A stretch of 64,000 bases of DNA, from contig JAFLDB010000003.1 in NCBI GenBank assembly GCA_017302615.1, positions 186,001 to 250,000 on the forward strand, written 5' to 3'. This DNA is from Sphingomonadales bacterium. GTDB taxonomy: Bacteria; Pseudomonadota; Alphaproteobacteria; Sphingomonadales; Sphingomonadaceae. The notes beneath the pieces were generated by a model. That model was not told the origin of the DNA and did not search any database. It saw nothing but the letters and a program-made list of their open reading frames with translations. The position numbers and the translations under genes were made by a program. Below, in pieces: positions 18,649-27,610 of this stretch. Each line of letters opens with the position of its first letter. Position 1 is the stretch's first letter.

Positions 18649-19746
18649 TTATTCCTCTGTTCTGACCAGCACTGTCTCGCCCAGCAGGGCGAACAGCATG
18701 AACGGCGCCCAGGCGGCGACGATCACCGGGTAGCCGCCGAAATTGCCCATGGCGAGCGCGGCATTGTCGACCACGAAATAGGCAAAGCCCAGCGCCATCC
18801 CCGCCACTGCGCGGACCAGCAACTGGCCCGACCGCGCCAGACCGAACGCCGCAACCGAGCCGAGCAGCGGCATCAGCAGGGCGGATAACGGGCCGGACAG
18901 CTTGTGCCACCATTTCGCTTCCAGCTCGCTGGTGCGGCGGCCAGCGGCCTTCAGGGCATCGATCGAGCGGGATAGTTCGAAGATGTTTTGCCCGTCGGGA
19001 TCGACCTTGGTGATCAGCACCTGATCAGGCGTGACGCCGGGGGCGACGATCTGGTTCGGCACGGCCTTGAGGTCGGTGGTCTTCACGTCGAACCGGCGCG
19101 GGCTTTCCAGCCGCCAGCCGGGTGCGGCCCAGGTCGCACGCGGGCTGCGCAGTTGTTCGGTGACCATGCCGCCGGCATCGCGGCGGTACCAGGTGACGCC
19201 GGTCATCTCGATCTTGTCGCCGGTGCCGGTCACTTTCTCGGCGGTCAGGATATGGGTTCCGTCCCGCAAATAGACGTTGGCGCGGACCCCGGTGTCCTTG
19301 GGGATCGGGTAATATCGCATCGCGTCCCACTGCTTCAGCGTGCCGGTCGCGCGGGTCACCACGGTTTCGTTGAAGGCAAAGCTGATAAGGCTGATCGCGC
19401 CGGCGGTCAGCAGCATCGGCGCAAGGATCTGGTGCGCGGACAGCCCGGCCGCGCGCATCGCGATGACTTCGCTGTTCTGGTTGAGCGGCCAGAAAGTGAA
19501 CAGCGTGGCGAGCAGCACCGAATAGGGCAGGAACCGCGCGATCAGCTGCGGCACGCGCAGGCTGACATAGTACCACAGTTCCGCCTCGCCATTTCCGGGC
19601 ACGGCCAGGATGTCGCCGCTTTCGGACAGCAGATCGAGCATCTGCAGCACCAGCACGAGCAGGATCAGCACGCCCAGGATGCGGGTGACGAACAGCCGCG
19701 CAAGGTAAAGCGTCAGCGTGCGCGACGGGAAGATTTCGGCCAGCAT
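18649..19746 (-). CDS. lptG: LPS export ABC transporter permease LptG
   Basis: 365 residues from the ATG at 19746, which overlaps the lptF stop as TGATG. Helices cluster at both ends (LFVTRILGVLILLVLVLQML near the N terminus; three more in the last 100 residues), flanking a periplasmic beta-jellyroll. NQNSEVIAMRAAGLS is the coupling-helix motif that contacts LptB. With LptF and LptB it extracts lipopolysaccharide (or the sphingolipid analogue in LPS-poor sphingomonads) from the inner membrane. The open frame runs back to 20160 but that portion is a shadow of lptF. Confidence 0.93.
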   Translation of the reverse strand: MLAEIFPSRTLTLYLARLFVTRILGVLILLVLVLQMLDLLSESGDILAVPGNGEAELWYYVSLRVPQLIARFLPYSVLLATLFTFWPLNQNSEVIAMRAAGLSAHQILAPMLLTAGAISLISFAFNETVVTRATGTLKQWDAMRYYPIPKDTGVRANVYLRDGTHILTAEKVTGTGDKIEMTGVTWYRRDAGGMVTEQLRSPRATWAAPGWRLESPRRFDVKTTDLKAVPNQIVAPGVTPDQVLITKVDPDGQNIFELSRSIDALKAAGRRTSELEAKWWHKLSGPLSALLMPLLGSVAAFGLARSGQLLVRAVAGMALGFAYFVVDNAALAMGNFGGYPVIVAAWAPFMLFALLGETVLVRTEE

Positions 19747-20954
19747 CAGGCGGCCCCCACCTTGCGCCGACCGCGCTTCCACAGCGCGGCGATCTTCTTG
19801 CCGGCGACCGCAGAGAAGCGTTCCAGCGCGCCGATTGCCTGCCCGCCGGGGACATAGGCGACCCGCCAGTACATCCACACGATCAGCGCGGCGAAGATCA
19901 CGAACGGTCCCCACAGGATCAGTTCGGGCGGGAACCGGCCCTGAGCGGCGGCGGCCTGCCCGTATTCGTTGACCTTGTGATAGGCCACCACCAACACGAT
20001 CGAGACAAATACGCCGAGCGGCGAGGTCGAGCGCTTGGGCGGCACCGCCAGCGCCACGGCCAGCAGCGGCAACAACAGCATCATCACCACTTCGACCACC
20101 CGGTAGTTGAGACTGGCCCGCGTTTCGTTGCGGACCTGCTGGGTCACCTGGTCGCTCCACCCGATCCGCAGCAGCTCGGGCAGGATATACTCGCGCTCCT
20201 TTCCGCCGCGCTCGCGGAATTCCTGGATCGCCGGCAAGTCGATCGGCAGGTCGTGGCGGGAAAAGCTGAGGACGCGCGGGCTGGCCCCGGGTTCGTCCTG
20301 GATGATCTGCCCATCGGTCAGGCGCAGGATGATCGTGTCCGGGCTGCCCTTCAGCGCCAGGAACCGGCCTTCGCGGGCCGAAATGGTCAGCACTTCACCC
20401 TTGGGTGAGGAGAACCGCGCGAAAATCCCGATCAGCTGGCGGCCTTCGTCCTTGCTCTGCTCGATCCGCAGCGCCATCCGGTCCTGCAGGGTGGTGAACT
20501 CGCCCACCTTGATCGAGGCCCCCAGCGCCCCCGAACGCAGTTCGAAATCGAGCTGTTCGTACCAGTAACGCGACAGCGGCTGGAGATAGCCGACGATCAG
20601 CAGGTTGATCCCGGCCAGGAATATCGTGATCAGGTAAGGCACCCGCAGCAGCCGGGTATAGCTGAGCCCCAGCGCCCGCATCACGTCCAGTTCGCTGGTG
20701 GTGGCCAGCTTGCGGAAGGCAAACAGGATGCCCAGCATCAGCCCCAGCGGGATCGCCAGGCTGGCATATTCCGGCAGCAGGTTGGCCAGCATCCGGAACA
20801 CCACCCCGATCGGCCCGCCTTCATTGCCGACGAACTCGAACAGCTTGAGCATCTTGTCGAGCACCAGCAGCGAGGCGGCGACGACAAAGACCGCCAGCAT
20901 GGGCATCAGCACCAGCCGGAAGATGTAGCGGTCAATGGCGGGGATGGATTTCAC
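19746..20954 (-). CDS. lptF: LPS export ABC transporter permease LptF
   Basis: 402 residues with the same architecture as LptG: N-terminal helices (IDRYIFRLVLMPMLAVFVVA), the coupling motif TTSELDVMRALGLSY, a periplasmic jellyroll domain and C-terminal helices. First gene of the lptF-lptG pair. It works with LptG, LptB, LptC and LptA in transport of outer-leaflet glycolipid to the cell surface. No lptA, lptB or lptC lies in the window. Confidence 0.93.
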   Translation of the reverse strand: MKSIPAIDRYIFRLVLMPMLAVFVVAASLLVLDKMLKLFEFVGNEGGPIGVVFRMLANLLPEYASLAIPLGLMLGILFAFRKLATTSELDVMRALGLSYTRLLRVPYLITIFLAGINLLIVGYLQPLSRYWYEQLDFELRSGALGASIKVGEFTTLQDRMALRIEQSKDEGRQLIGIFARFSSPKGEVLTISAREGRFLALKGSPDTIILRLTDGQIIQDEPGASPRVLSFSRHDLPIDLPAIQEFRERGGKEREYILPELLRIGWSDQVTQQVRNETRASLNYRVVEVVMMLLLPLLAVALAVPPKRSTSPLGVFVSIVLVVAYHKVNEYGQAAAAQGRFPPELILWGPFVIFAALIVWMYWRVAYVPGGQAIGALERFSAVAGKKIAALWKRGRRKVGAA

Positions 20955-21034
20955 GAAAAGGGATCGGCCCGGAATAGCTGCTCTGCCGCTTCCTTAACCG
21001 CAGGGCAGGCAGCGGCAAAGGGCAAAGGCGCGGC

Positions 21035-21415
21035 TCAGGCCTTTTCCAGCGTGCACTGCAGCGGGTGCTGGTTCTGGCGGGCGAAGTCCATCACCTGGTT
21101 CACCTTGGTTTCGGCGATTTCATAGGGATAGATCCCGCAGACGCCGACCCCGCGCTGATGCACGTGCAGCATCACCCGGGTGGCCTGTTCCAGATCCATG
21201 TTGAAGAACCGCTTCAGCACCATCACCACGAATTCCATCGGGGTGTAATCGTCGTTCAGCATCAGCACCTTGAACTGGCTGGGCTTCTTGGGTTTGGCCC
21301 GGGTCTTGGTGGCAATGCCGATCTGGCCCTGGCCATCACCCGAATCGCCCTCGTCCCCGGCGGCGCGGATCGCGCGGCGGAGCGGCGGGAATTCAAGGTC
21401 GGCGCTGAAGATCAT
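21035..21415 (-). CDS. clpS: ATP-dependent Clp protease adaptor ClpS
   Basis: 126 residues from ATG 21415. The core [20 protein letters not shown], the helix around [13 protein letters not shown] and the [13 protein letters not shown] segment are diagnostic. ClpS delivers N-degron substrates to ClpA. The N-terminal ~40 residues are a flexible, Gly/Asp-rich extension. An alternative ATG at 21433 adds 6 residues; neither has a clear ribosome binding site. No clpA is adjacent. Confidence 0.92.
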   Translation of the reverse strand: MIFSADLEFPPLRRAIRAAGDEGDSGDGQGQIGIATKTRAKPKKPSQFKVLMLNDDYTPMEFVVMVLKRFFNMDLEQATRVMLHVHQRGVGVCGIYPYEIAETKVNQVMDFARQNQHPLQCTLEKA

Positions 21416-21478
21416 TGCGGGCAAATATCGCATCGAAGGGGTAAAGGACAAGTGTTCTGACACCTGTCCAAAAGCGAA

Positions 21479-21510
21479 GGGCCGGACAGCGCCGCTGCGC
21501 TGTCCGGCCC
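21479..21510 (-). terminator. Intrinsic terminator of the phasin gene
   Basis: A 13-bp stem (21479-21491 with 21498-21510) with loop CCGCTG lies about 70 bases after the phasin stop. Read on the minus strand it is followed by CTTCGCTTTT. It isolates the phasin message from clpS. Confidence 0.75.
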
Positions 21511-21578
21511 CAGGCGATTGAGCTCGCGGTCCGGCGGGGAGAGAGGAGAGGTCGCCAGACCGCGAGGAACGGCTGCCC

Positions 21579-22340
21579 TTAGGCGGCCTGCTTGACCTTT
21601 TCGATCGCCAGGCTGACCCGGTTCTGGATCGGGGCGAAGGCTTCGCCGGCAACCTTGACGACCTTTTCCGAGTGCTTCGAACCCGAAGCGACGGCAGCGT
21701 CGAAGTTGCGGCGCAGGATTTCACCCTGCAGCTTGAAGAAGTCAGCCGGGGTCTTCACTGCGGCCAGGTCCTTGATGTCGGCCTGGACGGTTTCGAACGC
21801 GGTCTTGGCTTCGGCGACATAGTCCTTGCCGAGGTCCTGCATGCCGGCGGCCAGCACCTTGCCCGATTCGACCAGCGCTTCGACGTTGCCCTTGGTGAAT
21901 TCACCGGCATCGCCGAACAGGGCCTGGCTCTTTTCGAAAGCGGCCTTGGCGCGTTCCTGCGCTTCGGCAACGGTTTCCTGCACCTTGGCGGTGAAATCTT
22001 CGGTGGCGATCTTGGTCTTGGTCATGATGGTGTCCTTGAAAGAATGGGCGGGGGCGGCAGCGGGCTTCGCGGCCTTGGGCGCGGCTGCCTTCTTCTTGAC
22101 GGGGGCCTTCTTCGGCGCGGCAACCTTCTTGGCGGCAACCGGCTTGGCGGCGGGCTTCTTCGGAGCGGCCTTGGCCGGCGCCTTCTTGGCGACCGGCGCG
22201 GCAACCTTGGCGGCCGCCGGCTTGGCTTCGGGCTTGGCTTCCGCCTTCACCGGGGTGGCGGCGGCAGCAGCGGCATAGGCCTTTTCGGCCGCGGCTTCGG
22301 CCTTGGCGGCGTCGATCTTGCTTTCGGTGGCTTCAGCCAT
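21579..22340 (-). CDS. Phasin with Ala/Lys/Pro-rich N-terminal arm
   Basis: 253 residues. The C-terminal ~145 residues form the helical phasin domain ([29 protein letters not shown]-like heptads, [20 protein letters not shown] end) that coats polyhydroxyalkanoate granules. The first ~95 residues are a low-complexity arm of AAPKK, PAKAA and KKAA repeats, strongly basic and resembling histone H1-like or PhaF tails that bind DNA. This supports a granule-surface protein that may also tether granules to the nucleoid. AAGGA precedes the ATG. It sits next to phaC and has its own promoter. Confidence 0.88.
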   Translation of the reverse strand: MAEATESKIDAAKAEAAAEKAYAAAAAATPVKAEAKPEAKPAAAKVAAPVAKKAPAKAAPKKPAAKPVAAKKVAAPKKAPVKKKAAAPKAAKPAAAPAHSFKDTIMTKTKIATEDFTAKVQETVAEAQERAKAAFEKSQALFGDAGEFTKGNVEALVESGKVLAAGMQDLGKDYVAEAKTAFETVQADIKDLAAVKTPADFFKLQGEILRRNFDAAVASGSKHSEKVVKVAGEAFAPIQNRVSLAIEKVKQAA

Positions 22341-22389
22341 CGGTCAAATCCTTCGCAGGGGCCACGCGGACAATCCACACAGCTCATGT

Positions 22390-22446
22390 TGCAGTGCACA
22401 AAATAGGTATTGCACCTGCGAAGTCAAGGAATTTTTGTGCAGTGCA
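22390..22446 (-). promoter_or_regulatory. Phasin promoter with paired PhaR-like operators
   Basis: On the minus strand, TTGACT (22427-22422), a 16-base spacer and TATTTT (22405-22400) make a sigma-70 type promoter. Two 14-bp sites in inverted orientation, TGCAGTGCACAAAA (22390-22403) and TTTTGTGCAGTGCA (22433-22446), match with one mismatch; one covers the -10 and the other lies just upstream of the -35. The TGCA-rich form resembles operators of PhaR, the repressor of phasin genes. PhaR binding is an inference. Confidence 0.65.
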
Positions 22447-22480
22447 GCATAAATGGCATTTGCCTTTATGATACAATGAC

Positions 22481-24361
22481 TTACCGCATCTTCACATAGC
22501 GACCCGGGGCGTCCTCGATCACATGATCGCCCTTGCTGCCGGGCACGCGCTTGCCCTTGGCCGGCACTTCCGCCGCATCGCGGGCGCGGATCCACTCGAT
22601 CCAGTGCGGCCACCAGCTGCCCGGCGTCTCGACCGCGCCGGAAACGAACTCGGCAAAGCTCTCGGCCGGGCCGGGATTGGTCCAGTACTGGTACTTCTTC
22701 GCCGCGGGCGGGTTGACCACCCCGGCGATATGGCCCGATCCGGCCAGCAGGAAGGTCTTCGGTCCGCGCAGATGGTGCATCATCCGCCAGACGCTTTCGG
22801 CCGGGGCGATGTGATCCTCGCGCCCGGCCTGGATATAGGCCGGGGTCTCGATCCGGGTCAGGTCGATCGGGCTGCCATCGGCCGACAGGGCATCGGGCAC
22901 CACCAGCTTGTTGTCGCGGTAGAGGTCCTTCAGGTAGCTCATGTGCCACTTGGCCGGCAGGTTGGTGACATCGCCGTTCCAGTGCAGCAGATCGAAGGCC
23001 GGATAGTCATCGCCAAGCAGGTAATTGTTGACGACGTAGTTCCAGATCAGGTCATTGCCGCGCAGCAGGTTGAAGGTCGCGGCCATGTAGCGCCCATCGA
23101 GATAGCCGGTTTCGGCCGAGAGCTTTTCCAGCGCTTCGAGCTGCGCATCGTCGATGAACACCTTCAGCTCGCCCGACTTCTCGAAATCGACTTGGGCGGT
23201 GAAGAAGGTCGCGCTCTCGACCTTGTCGGCCTCGCCCCGCCGGGCCAGCACGGCCAGCGCCGCGGCCAGGGTGGTGCCGGCCACGCAATAACCGATGGTG
23301 TGGACGCTCTTAACGCCAAGACGCGCGCGGACGGTGTCGATCGCGTCGATCTCGCTGCGGATGTAATCGTCCCAGACCAGATCCTTCATGCTCTCGTCGG
23401 CCGATTTCCACGAGACGACGAACACGGTCAGCCCCTGTTCCACCGCCCAGCGGATGAAACTCTTCTGGGGGGACAGATCGAGGATGTAGAACCGGTTGAT
23501 CCACGGCGGGAAGATCACCAGCGGCACTTCCAGCACGCTGTCGGTGGTCGGGCTGTACTGGACCAGCTGATAGAGCGGGGTTTCATGCACCACCTTGCCC
23601 GGCGTGGTGGCGATGTTTTCCCCCACCTTGAACGCTTCGGGATCGACATGGGTCAGCTGTCCGCGCTGCAGGTCGGCCAGCAGGTGTTCGAACCCCTTGA
23701 CCAGACTTTCGCCCCGGGTGGCGGCGGCCTTTTCCATCACCAGCGGGTTGAGCAGCGGGAAATGGGCCGGGCTCAGCGCCTCAACCAGAGTGCGGGCCGC
23801 GAACTTCAGCTGTTCCTTGCGGGCCGGATCGGGCGTTTCGACCTGGTCGGCCATGGCCATGACCTGTTCGGCCAGCATCAGGTAGGTCTGGTGGACCAGC
23901 GCGTAGAACGGCTGCTCCCGCCACTTGGGGTTGGCAAAGCGGCGGTCCTTGCGCGGCAGGTCCGGCGCACCGCCTTGGGCTTCGCCGGCCTTGGGGCCGA
24001 TGCCGTACTGGCCCAGCACGCCCTGCCACAGTTCCAGCCCGTCTTCCCACAGCTGCTTCTGGGTTTCGATCGAAGTGATCGGCAGGGCCTTCAGCCAGTC
24101 CTGCATGATGCCCATGAAATTGCCCGGATCGGACAGGATCGCCGGCAGCTTACCTGCCGCGGTTTCAGCCTGCTGGCGCTGGAACTCGATCCACAGAGCC
24201 TGCATCCGCTGCGCCACGCTGGCCCATTGCGCCATGTCTCCCACCGCGGGGCCACCATCCTGCCCGGGCATCAGCGCGCCGGGCATGAACTGGCTTAACA
24301 GCTGCTGCGGCATCTGCAGGAAAGTGCCGAACAGTTCCGCGGGATCCTTGGGCTGGGTCAT
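22481..24361 (-). CDS. phaC: Class I poly(3-hydroxyalkanoate) synthase
   Basis: 626 residues. It polymerises (R)-3-hydroxyacyl-CoA into intracellular PHA granules. The lipase-like box is GYCVAGT with catalytic cysteine near residue 359, and the other members of the triad are in AGREDHIAP (Asp) and GSGHIAGVVNPP (His). The N-terminal region (first ~100 residues) and the phasin-like helix content match class I enzymes; there is no phaE, which rules out class III. It is followed by the phasin gene with its own promoter, giving a PHA granule locus. Confidence 0.96.
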   Translation of the reverse strand: MTQPKDPAELFGTFLQMPQQLLSQFMPGALMPGQDGGPAVGDMAQWASVAQRMQALWIEFQRQQAETAAGKLPAILSDPGNFMGIMQDWLKALPITSIETQKQLWEDGLELWQGVLGQYGIGPKAGEAQGGAPDLPRKDRRFANPKWREQPFYALVHQTYLMLAEQVMAMADQVETPDPARKEQLKFAARTLVEALSPAHFPLLNPLVMEKAAATRGESLVKGFEHLLADLQRGQLTHVDPEAFKVGENIATTPGKVVHETPLYQLVQYSPTTDSVLEVPLVIFPPWINRFYILDLSPQKSFIRWAVEQGLTVFVVSWKSADESMKDLVWDDYIRSEIDAIDTVRARLGVKSVHTIGYCVAGTTLAAALAVLARRGEADKVESATFFTAQVDFEKSGELKVFIDDAQLEALEKLSAETGYLDGRYMAATFNLLRGNDLIWNYVVNNYLLGDDYPAFDLLHWNGDVTNLPAKWHMSYLKDLYRDNKLVVPDALSADGSPIDLTRIETPAYIQAGREDHIAPAESVWRMMHHLRGPKTFLLAGSGHIAGVVNPPAAKKYQYWTNPGPAESFAEFVSGAVETPGSWWPHWIEWIRARDAAEVPAKGKRVPGSKGDHVIEDAPGRYVKMR

Positions 24362-24373
24362 GCGCCCCTTGTA

Positions 24374-24850
24374 TCAGCGTGCCTTGCAGCGCGCGACTCC
24401 CGACTTGCGATAGATCGCATCGAATTTCGGCATGTTCGGGGATCTCTCGCCAAAGTCCCAGCCATCGCCCAGATAGAGCTGGAACTGGTCGCGGACCTCG
24501 CCCTGCGCGCCCTGGAACAGCCAGATCATCACGTTCTTGCGGCCCGAGCCCCATTTGCCGGTGCCGCGCAGTTCCTGGTCCCCGCCGGCGCGCTTCATCA
24601 GGAAGCGGAACAGGGTGGGGCCGCACTTGCCGCCAGCGCCCACGCTGACCCCGCAGAAGTCCTTGCCGCAGGGGGCGATGTCGATCGTCTTGTACTCGCG
24701 CCCGCGGGACGAGAACGGCGCGTCCGGATCGCTGACCTGCCAGCGGCCCCAGAACGGGCTGTCCGGTGCGGCCATCGCCGGAGCGGCCAGCAACAGGCCG
24801 GCGGCAAGGCCAATCGACACGGCAGCGCGGCGGTGGAATAAGGCGGTCAT
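24374..24850 (-). CDS. Exported DUF2147-like protein
   Basis: 158 residues from ATG 24850, preceded by AAGGAG with a 7-base spacer. A clear signal peptide (AAVSIGLAAGLLLAAPAMAA) leads into a compact domain starting WGRWQVSDPD and containing DIAPCGKDFCG, which resembles the APCG..LCG motif of DUF2147 proteins. There are four cysteines outside the signal, likely two disulfides. The family has no established function. Its start codon shares the CATG tetramer with the start of the divergent DUF2306 gene. It lies 12 bases upstream of phaC in the same direction, so it could be co-transcribed with it. Confidence 0.7.
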   Translation of the reverse strand: MTALFHRRAAVSIGLAAGLLLAAPAMAAPDSPFWGRWQVSDPDAPFSSRGREYKTIDIAPCGKDFCGVSVGAGGKCGPTLFRFLMKRAGGDQELRGTGKWGSGRKNVMIWLFQGAQGEVRDQFQLYLGDGWDFGERSPNMPKFDAIYRKSGVARCKAR

Positions 24851-25505
24851 GGCAAGCTCCTTCGGCAAGCGGACCGATCCTTACCCGGCCCTGCGGCGCA
24901 TCGCGGGGGGCGGGGCGGTGGCGGCCCTGGGCCTCTACCTGATCGATGCCGCCATCCAGGCGATGCGCGCGCCCTGGCAGATCGACGACTTTCCCGAAGC
25001 GCTGTACATCAAGACCGAGCTGCTGCCTTGGACATTTCCGCTGCACATGGTGACCGGCGGGCTGGTGCTGCTGCTGATCCCGGCGATGATCCTGCTGCGC
25101 CATCGCCCGCACTGGCACCGCCGGTTGGGGCGCGTGACCGTGCCGGTGGTGCTGGTGGCGGGCGTGACGGCTTTCCCTGTGGCCTTGGTGGCACCGGTGA
25201 CACCCTTGTCTGCCCTTGGTTTCACCGTTCAGGGCCTGTTGTGGCTGCTTTTTCTGGGCCTCGGCCTGCGCCATGTGCGGCGCGGGAACATTGCCGGCCA
25301 CCGGGCGATGATGCTGCTGATGGCCGCCACCACCACCGGCGCGCTGTTCTTCCGGATCTACCTCGCGCTCTATGCGCTCTACGGCAATCCGCGCCACTAT
25401 CAGGCCTTTTATGCGCTCGATGCCTGGATCGCCTGGGCGCTGCCGCTGGCGGCCATGGCGATTTTTCTCAAACGTACTGGCGCATTCGCCGCCAATCCCC
25501 GATAA
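24849..25505 (+). CDS. DUF2306-like multi-pass membrane protein
   Basis: 218 residues from ATG 24849, with AAGGCGG just upstream. Six or so hydrophobic segments are evident (starting near residues 19, 60, 90, 112, 149 and 187). Conserved-looking polar positions include HMVTGGLVLLL, RRLGRVTVP and NIAGHRAMM, with histidines on helix ends, a pattern of DUF2306 proteins. Function is unknown; heme or metal binding by the histidines is only a guess. Its start overlaps that of the divergent exported protein by 2 bases. Confidence 0.72.
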   Translation: MASSFGKRTDPYPALRRIAGGGAVAALGLYLIDAAIQAMRAPWQIDDFPEALYIKTELLPWTFPLHMVTGGLVLLLIPAMILLRHRPHWHRRLGRVTVPVVLVAGVTAFPVALVAPVTPLSALGFTVQGLLWLLFLGLGLRHVRRGNIAGHRAMMLLMAATTTGALFFRIYLALYALYGNPRHYQAFYALDAWIAWALPLAAMAIFLKRTGAFAANPR

Positions 25506-25548
25506 GGCAGCCGTGCGCCGCGTGGCGCGTGTCACCAGGAAAGGTCCA

Positions 25549-26748
25549 ATGTCCGAGGAATTCTACCGCATCAAGCGCCTGCCGCCCTACGTCATCGCCG
25601 AAGTCAACGGCATGCGGGCCGCAGCACGCGCCGCCGGTAGGGACATTATCGACCTTGGCATGGGCAACCCGGATCTGCCGCCGCCCGCCCACGTGATCGA
25701 CAAGCTGTGCGAAGTGGCGCAGAAGCCTGACGCCCATGGCTATTCGGCCAGTTCCGGCATTCCCGGCATCCGCAAGGCCCAGGCCAACTACTATGGTCGC
25801 CGCTTTGGCGTGGAACTCGATCCCGAAACCGAAGTGGTGATGACCATGGGCTCCAAGGAGGGGCTTGCCAGCCTCGCCACCGCGATCACCGCGCCGGGCG
25901 ACGTGGTGCTGGCACCCAATCCCAGCTACCCGATCCACACCTTCGGCTTCATCATCGCCGGGGCGACGATCCGCTCGGTGCCGACCACCCCGGACGAAGC
26001 CTATTTCGCCGCGCTCGACCGGGCCATGGCCTTCACCGTGCCGCGCCCGTCGATCCTGATCGTCAACTATCCGTCCAACCCCACGGCCGAAACAGTCGAC
26101 CTCGCGTTCTATGAGCGGCTGGTTGCCTGGGCCAAGGAGAACAAGGTCTGGATCCTGTCGGACCTGGCCTATTCGGAACTCTATTACGATGGCAATCCGA
26201 CCCCTTCGATCCTGCAGGTGCCGGGGGCCAAGGATGTCGCGGTGGAATTCACCTCGATGTCCAAGACTTTCAGCATGGCGGGCTGGCGGGTCGGCTTCGC
26301 GGTTGGCAACCAGCGGCTGATCGCCGCGCTCAAGCGGGTGAAGAGCTACCTCGACTACGGGGCCTTCACCCCGATCCAGGCCGCGGCCTGCGCTGCGCTC
26401 AACGGCCCGCAGGACATCGTCGAGATGAACCGCAGCCTCTATCAGAAGCGCCGCGACGTGCTGGTGGAAAGCTTTGGCCGGGCCGGTTGGGAGATCCCCA
26501 GCCCGAAAGCCTCGATGTTTGCCTGGGCTCCATTGCCTCCGGCGCTGAAGGAGATGGGCAGCCTGGAGTTCTCCAAGCAGCTCCTCACCCATGCCGAAGT
26601 CGCGGTCGCCCCCGGGGTCGGCTATGGCGAGGAAGGCGAAGGATTTGTCCGCATCGCCCTGGTCGAGAACGAGCAGCGTCTGCGCCAGGCCGCGCGCAAT
26701 GTCCGGCGCTATCTGGCCAGCATGGGGGTCAATACCTCCGCTGCCTGA
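25549..26748 (+). CDS. Pyridoxal-phosphate aminotransferase, AlaC/LL-DAP aminotransferase-like
   Basis: 399 residues, fold type I. ATG at 25549 is preceded by AGGAAAGG. The PLP lysine is K239 in SMSKTFSMAGWRVGF, the aromatic/Asn block is IVNYPSNPTAE, and DLAYSELYYDG carries the Asp/Tyr that contact PLP. The N terminus (RIKRLPPYVIAEVNGM) is characteristic of the AlaC/YfdZ group that transfers amino groups to pyruvate (alanine synthesis) and of related diaminopimelate aminotransferases. The exact amino donor is undetermined. Confidence 0.9.
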   Translation: MSEEFYRIKRLPPYVIAEVNGMRAAARAAGRDIIDLGMGNPDLPPPAHVIDKLCEVAQKPDAHGYSASSGIPGIRKAQANYYGRRFGVELDPETEVVMTMGSKEGLASLATAITAPGDVVLAPNPSYPIHTFGFIIAGATIRSVPTTPDEAYFAALDRAMAFTVPRPSILIVNYPSNPTAETVDLAFYERLVAWAKENKVWILSDLAYSELYYDGNPTPSILQVPGAKDVAVEFTSMSKTFSMAGWRVGFAVGNQRLIAALKRVKSYLDYGAFTPIQAAACAALNGPQDIVEMNRSLYQKRRDVLVESFGRAGWEIPSPKASMFAWAPLPPALKEMGSLEFSKQLLTHAEVAVAPGVGYGEEGEGFVRIALVENEQRLRQAARNVRRYLASMGVNTSAA

Positions 26749-26855
26749 GCCCGGTGTGCCGGGATTGCCTTTAAATCGGTTGCATCTGCGCTTGCGCTGG
26801 CAGCCTGATCGGTGCAGCCATTAACCACGGGCAGGGTCGCCTGTGAGAGGAAGAC

Positions 26856-27593
26856 GTGCGGCTGTTTCGCTGGTTCCCGGCGGGACCGGTTCCTGCCGAT
26901 TATGACCTGCGCCGGCTCGGCTGGCGCCTGCTGGGCGATGACCACGCATCCGGCACGGGCAAGGCGCATGTGTTGCTCGGGCGCCCCCGTGATCTGCCAC
27001 TGAGCCAATGGTTGCGCTTGGCCAGCGCCGCATCGGCCGAACGCAAGTGGATGATGATGCTTGATATTCCGGACTCGGCCGAGCGAGCGCGGATGCTCCG
27101 GCTGGGGTTCGGCGATGCTCTCGACTTCGGCGTTTCGCTGGAGGAACTGGAATTCCGTGTGCAGCGGATGGCTCACTTTGCCCAGTCGCTGCCGCGCTAT
27201 CGGCGGCTTGGCGCACTTCAGATCGACTTGCTGGCCCGCGATGCCTTCATTGCCGGGCGTCCGGTTGGCCTGCACCCGCGCGAGTTTGCGCTGCTGTGGC
27301 GGCTGACCGATTCGCCGGGCGAACCGGCCTCTCCGCGCGAACTGATCAGCGATGTCTGGCGCCTGTCGTTCCGGCCGGAAACCAACAGCCTGGCGGTCCA
27401 CGTCAGCCGCCTCAGGGCCAAGCTGCGGCTTGCCGGGATCGATGGCCTGGTGGAAACGTTGCCCGACGGCAGTTACCGGATCGGCGGTCAGGATCGTATG
27501 CCTGTCCAAGGGCACAGCTTGATGCCCGGCCCGTCCGTGCCTATCGGTGGCAAACGGGACGCAGCAAGCGCTGCGGAAATCCGGACGAAATAG
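26856..27593 (+). CDS. OmpR/PhoB-type winged-helix regulator with degenerate receiver half
   Basis: 245 residues from GTG 26856 with GAGAGGAAG just upstream. The C-terminal ~100 residues are a winged helix of OmpR/PhoB type (LHPREFALLWRL, ISDVWRL, LAVHVSRLRAKL, ETLPDGSYRI). The N-terminal ~120 residues end in a segment like receiver alpha4-beta5-alpha5 (ARMLRLGFGDALDFGVSLEELEFRV) but lack a convincing phospho-Asp and Lys signature. No histidine kinase is adjacent. It is either an orphan regulator controlled by something other than phosphorylation, or a decayed response regulator. It lies 18 bases upstream of a crotonase gene and may be co-transcribed with it. Confidence 0.7.
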   Translation: MRLFRWFPAGPVPADYDLRRLGWRLLGDDHASGTGKAHVLLGRPRDLPLSQWLRLASAASAERKWMMMLDIPDSAERARMLRLGFGDALDFGVSLEELEFRVQRMAHFAQSLPRYRRLGALQIDLLARDAFIAGRPVGLHPREFALLWRLTDSPGEPASPRELISDVWRLSFRPETNSLAVHVSRLRAKLRLAGIDGLVETLPDGSYRIGGQDRMPVQGHSLMPGPSVPIGGKRDAASAAEIRTK

Positions 27594-27610
27594 GTTTCGA
27601 GGAGCAGGAC

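Noticed and set aside
22022..22280. Tandem repeat in the phasin gene
   Set aside because: These are Ala/Lys/Pro codons of the N-terminal arm, not a mobile or CRISPR repeat.
22523..24298. A 591-codon frame opposite phaC
   Set aside because: Antisense shadow of a conserved enzyme; no start signal or domain.
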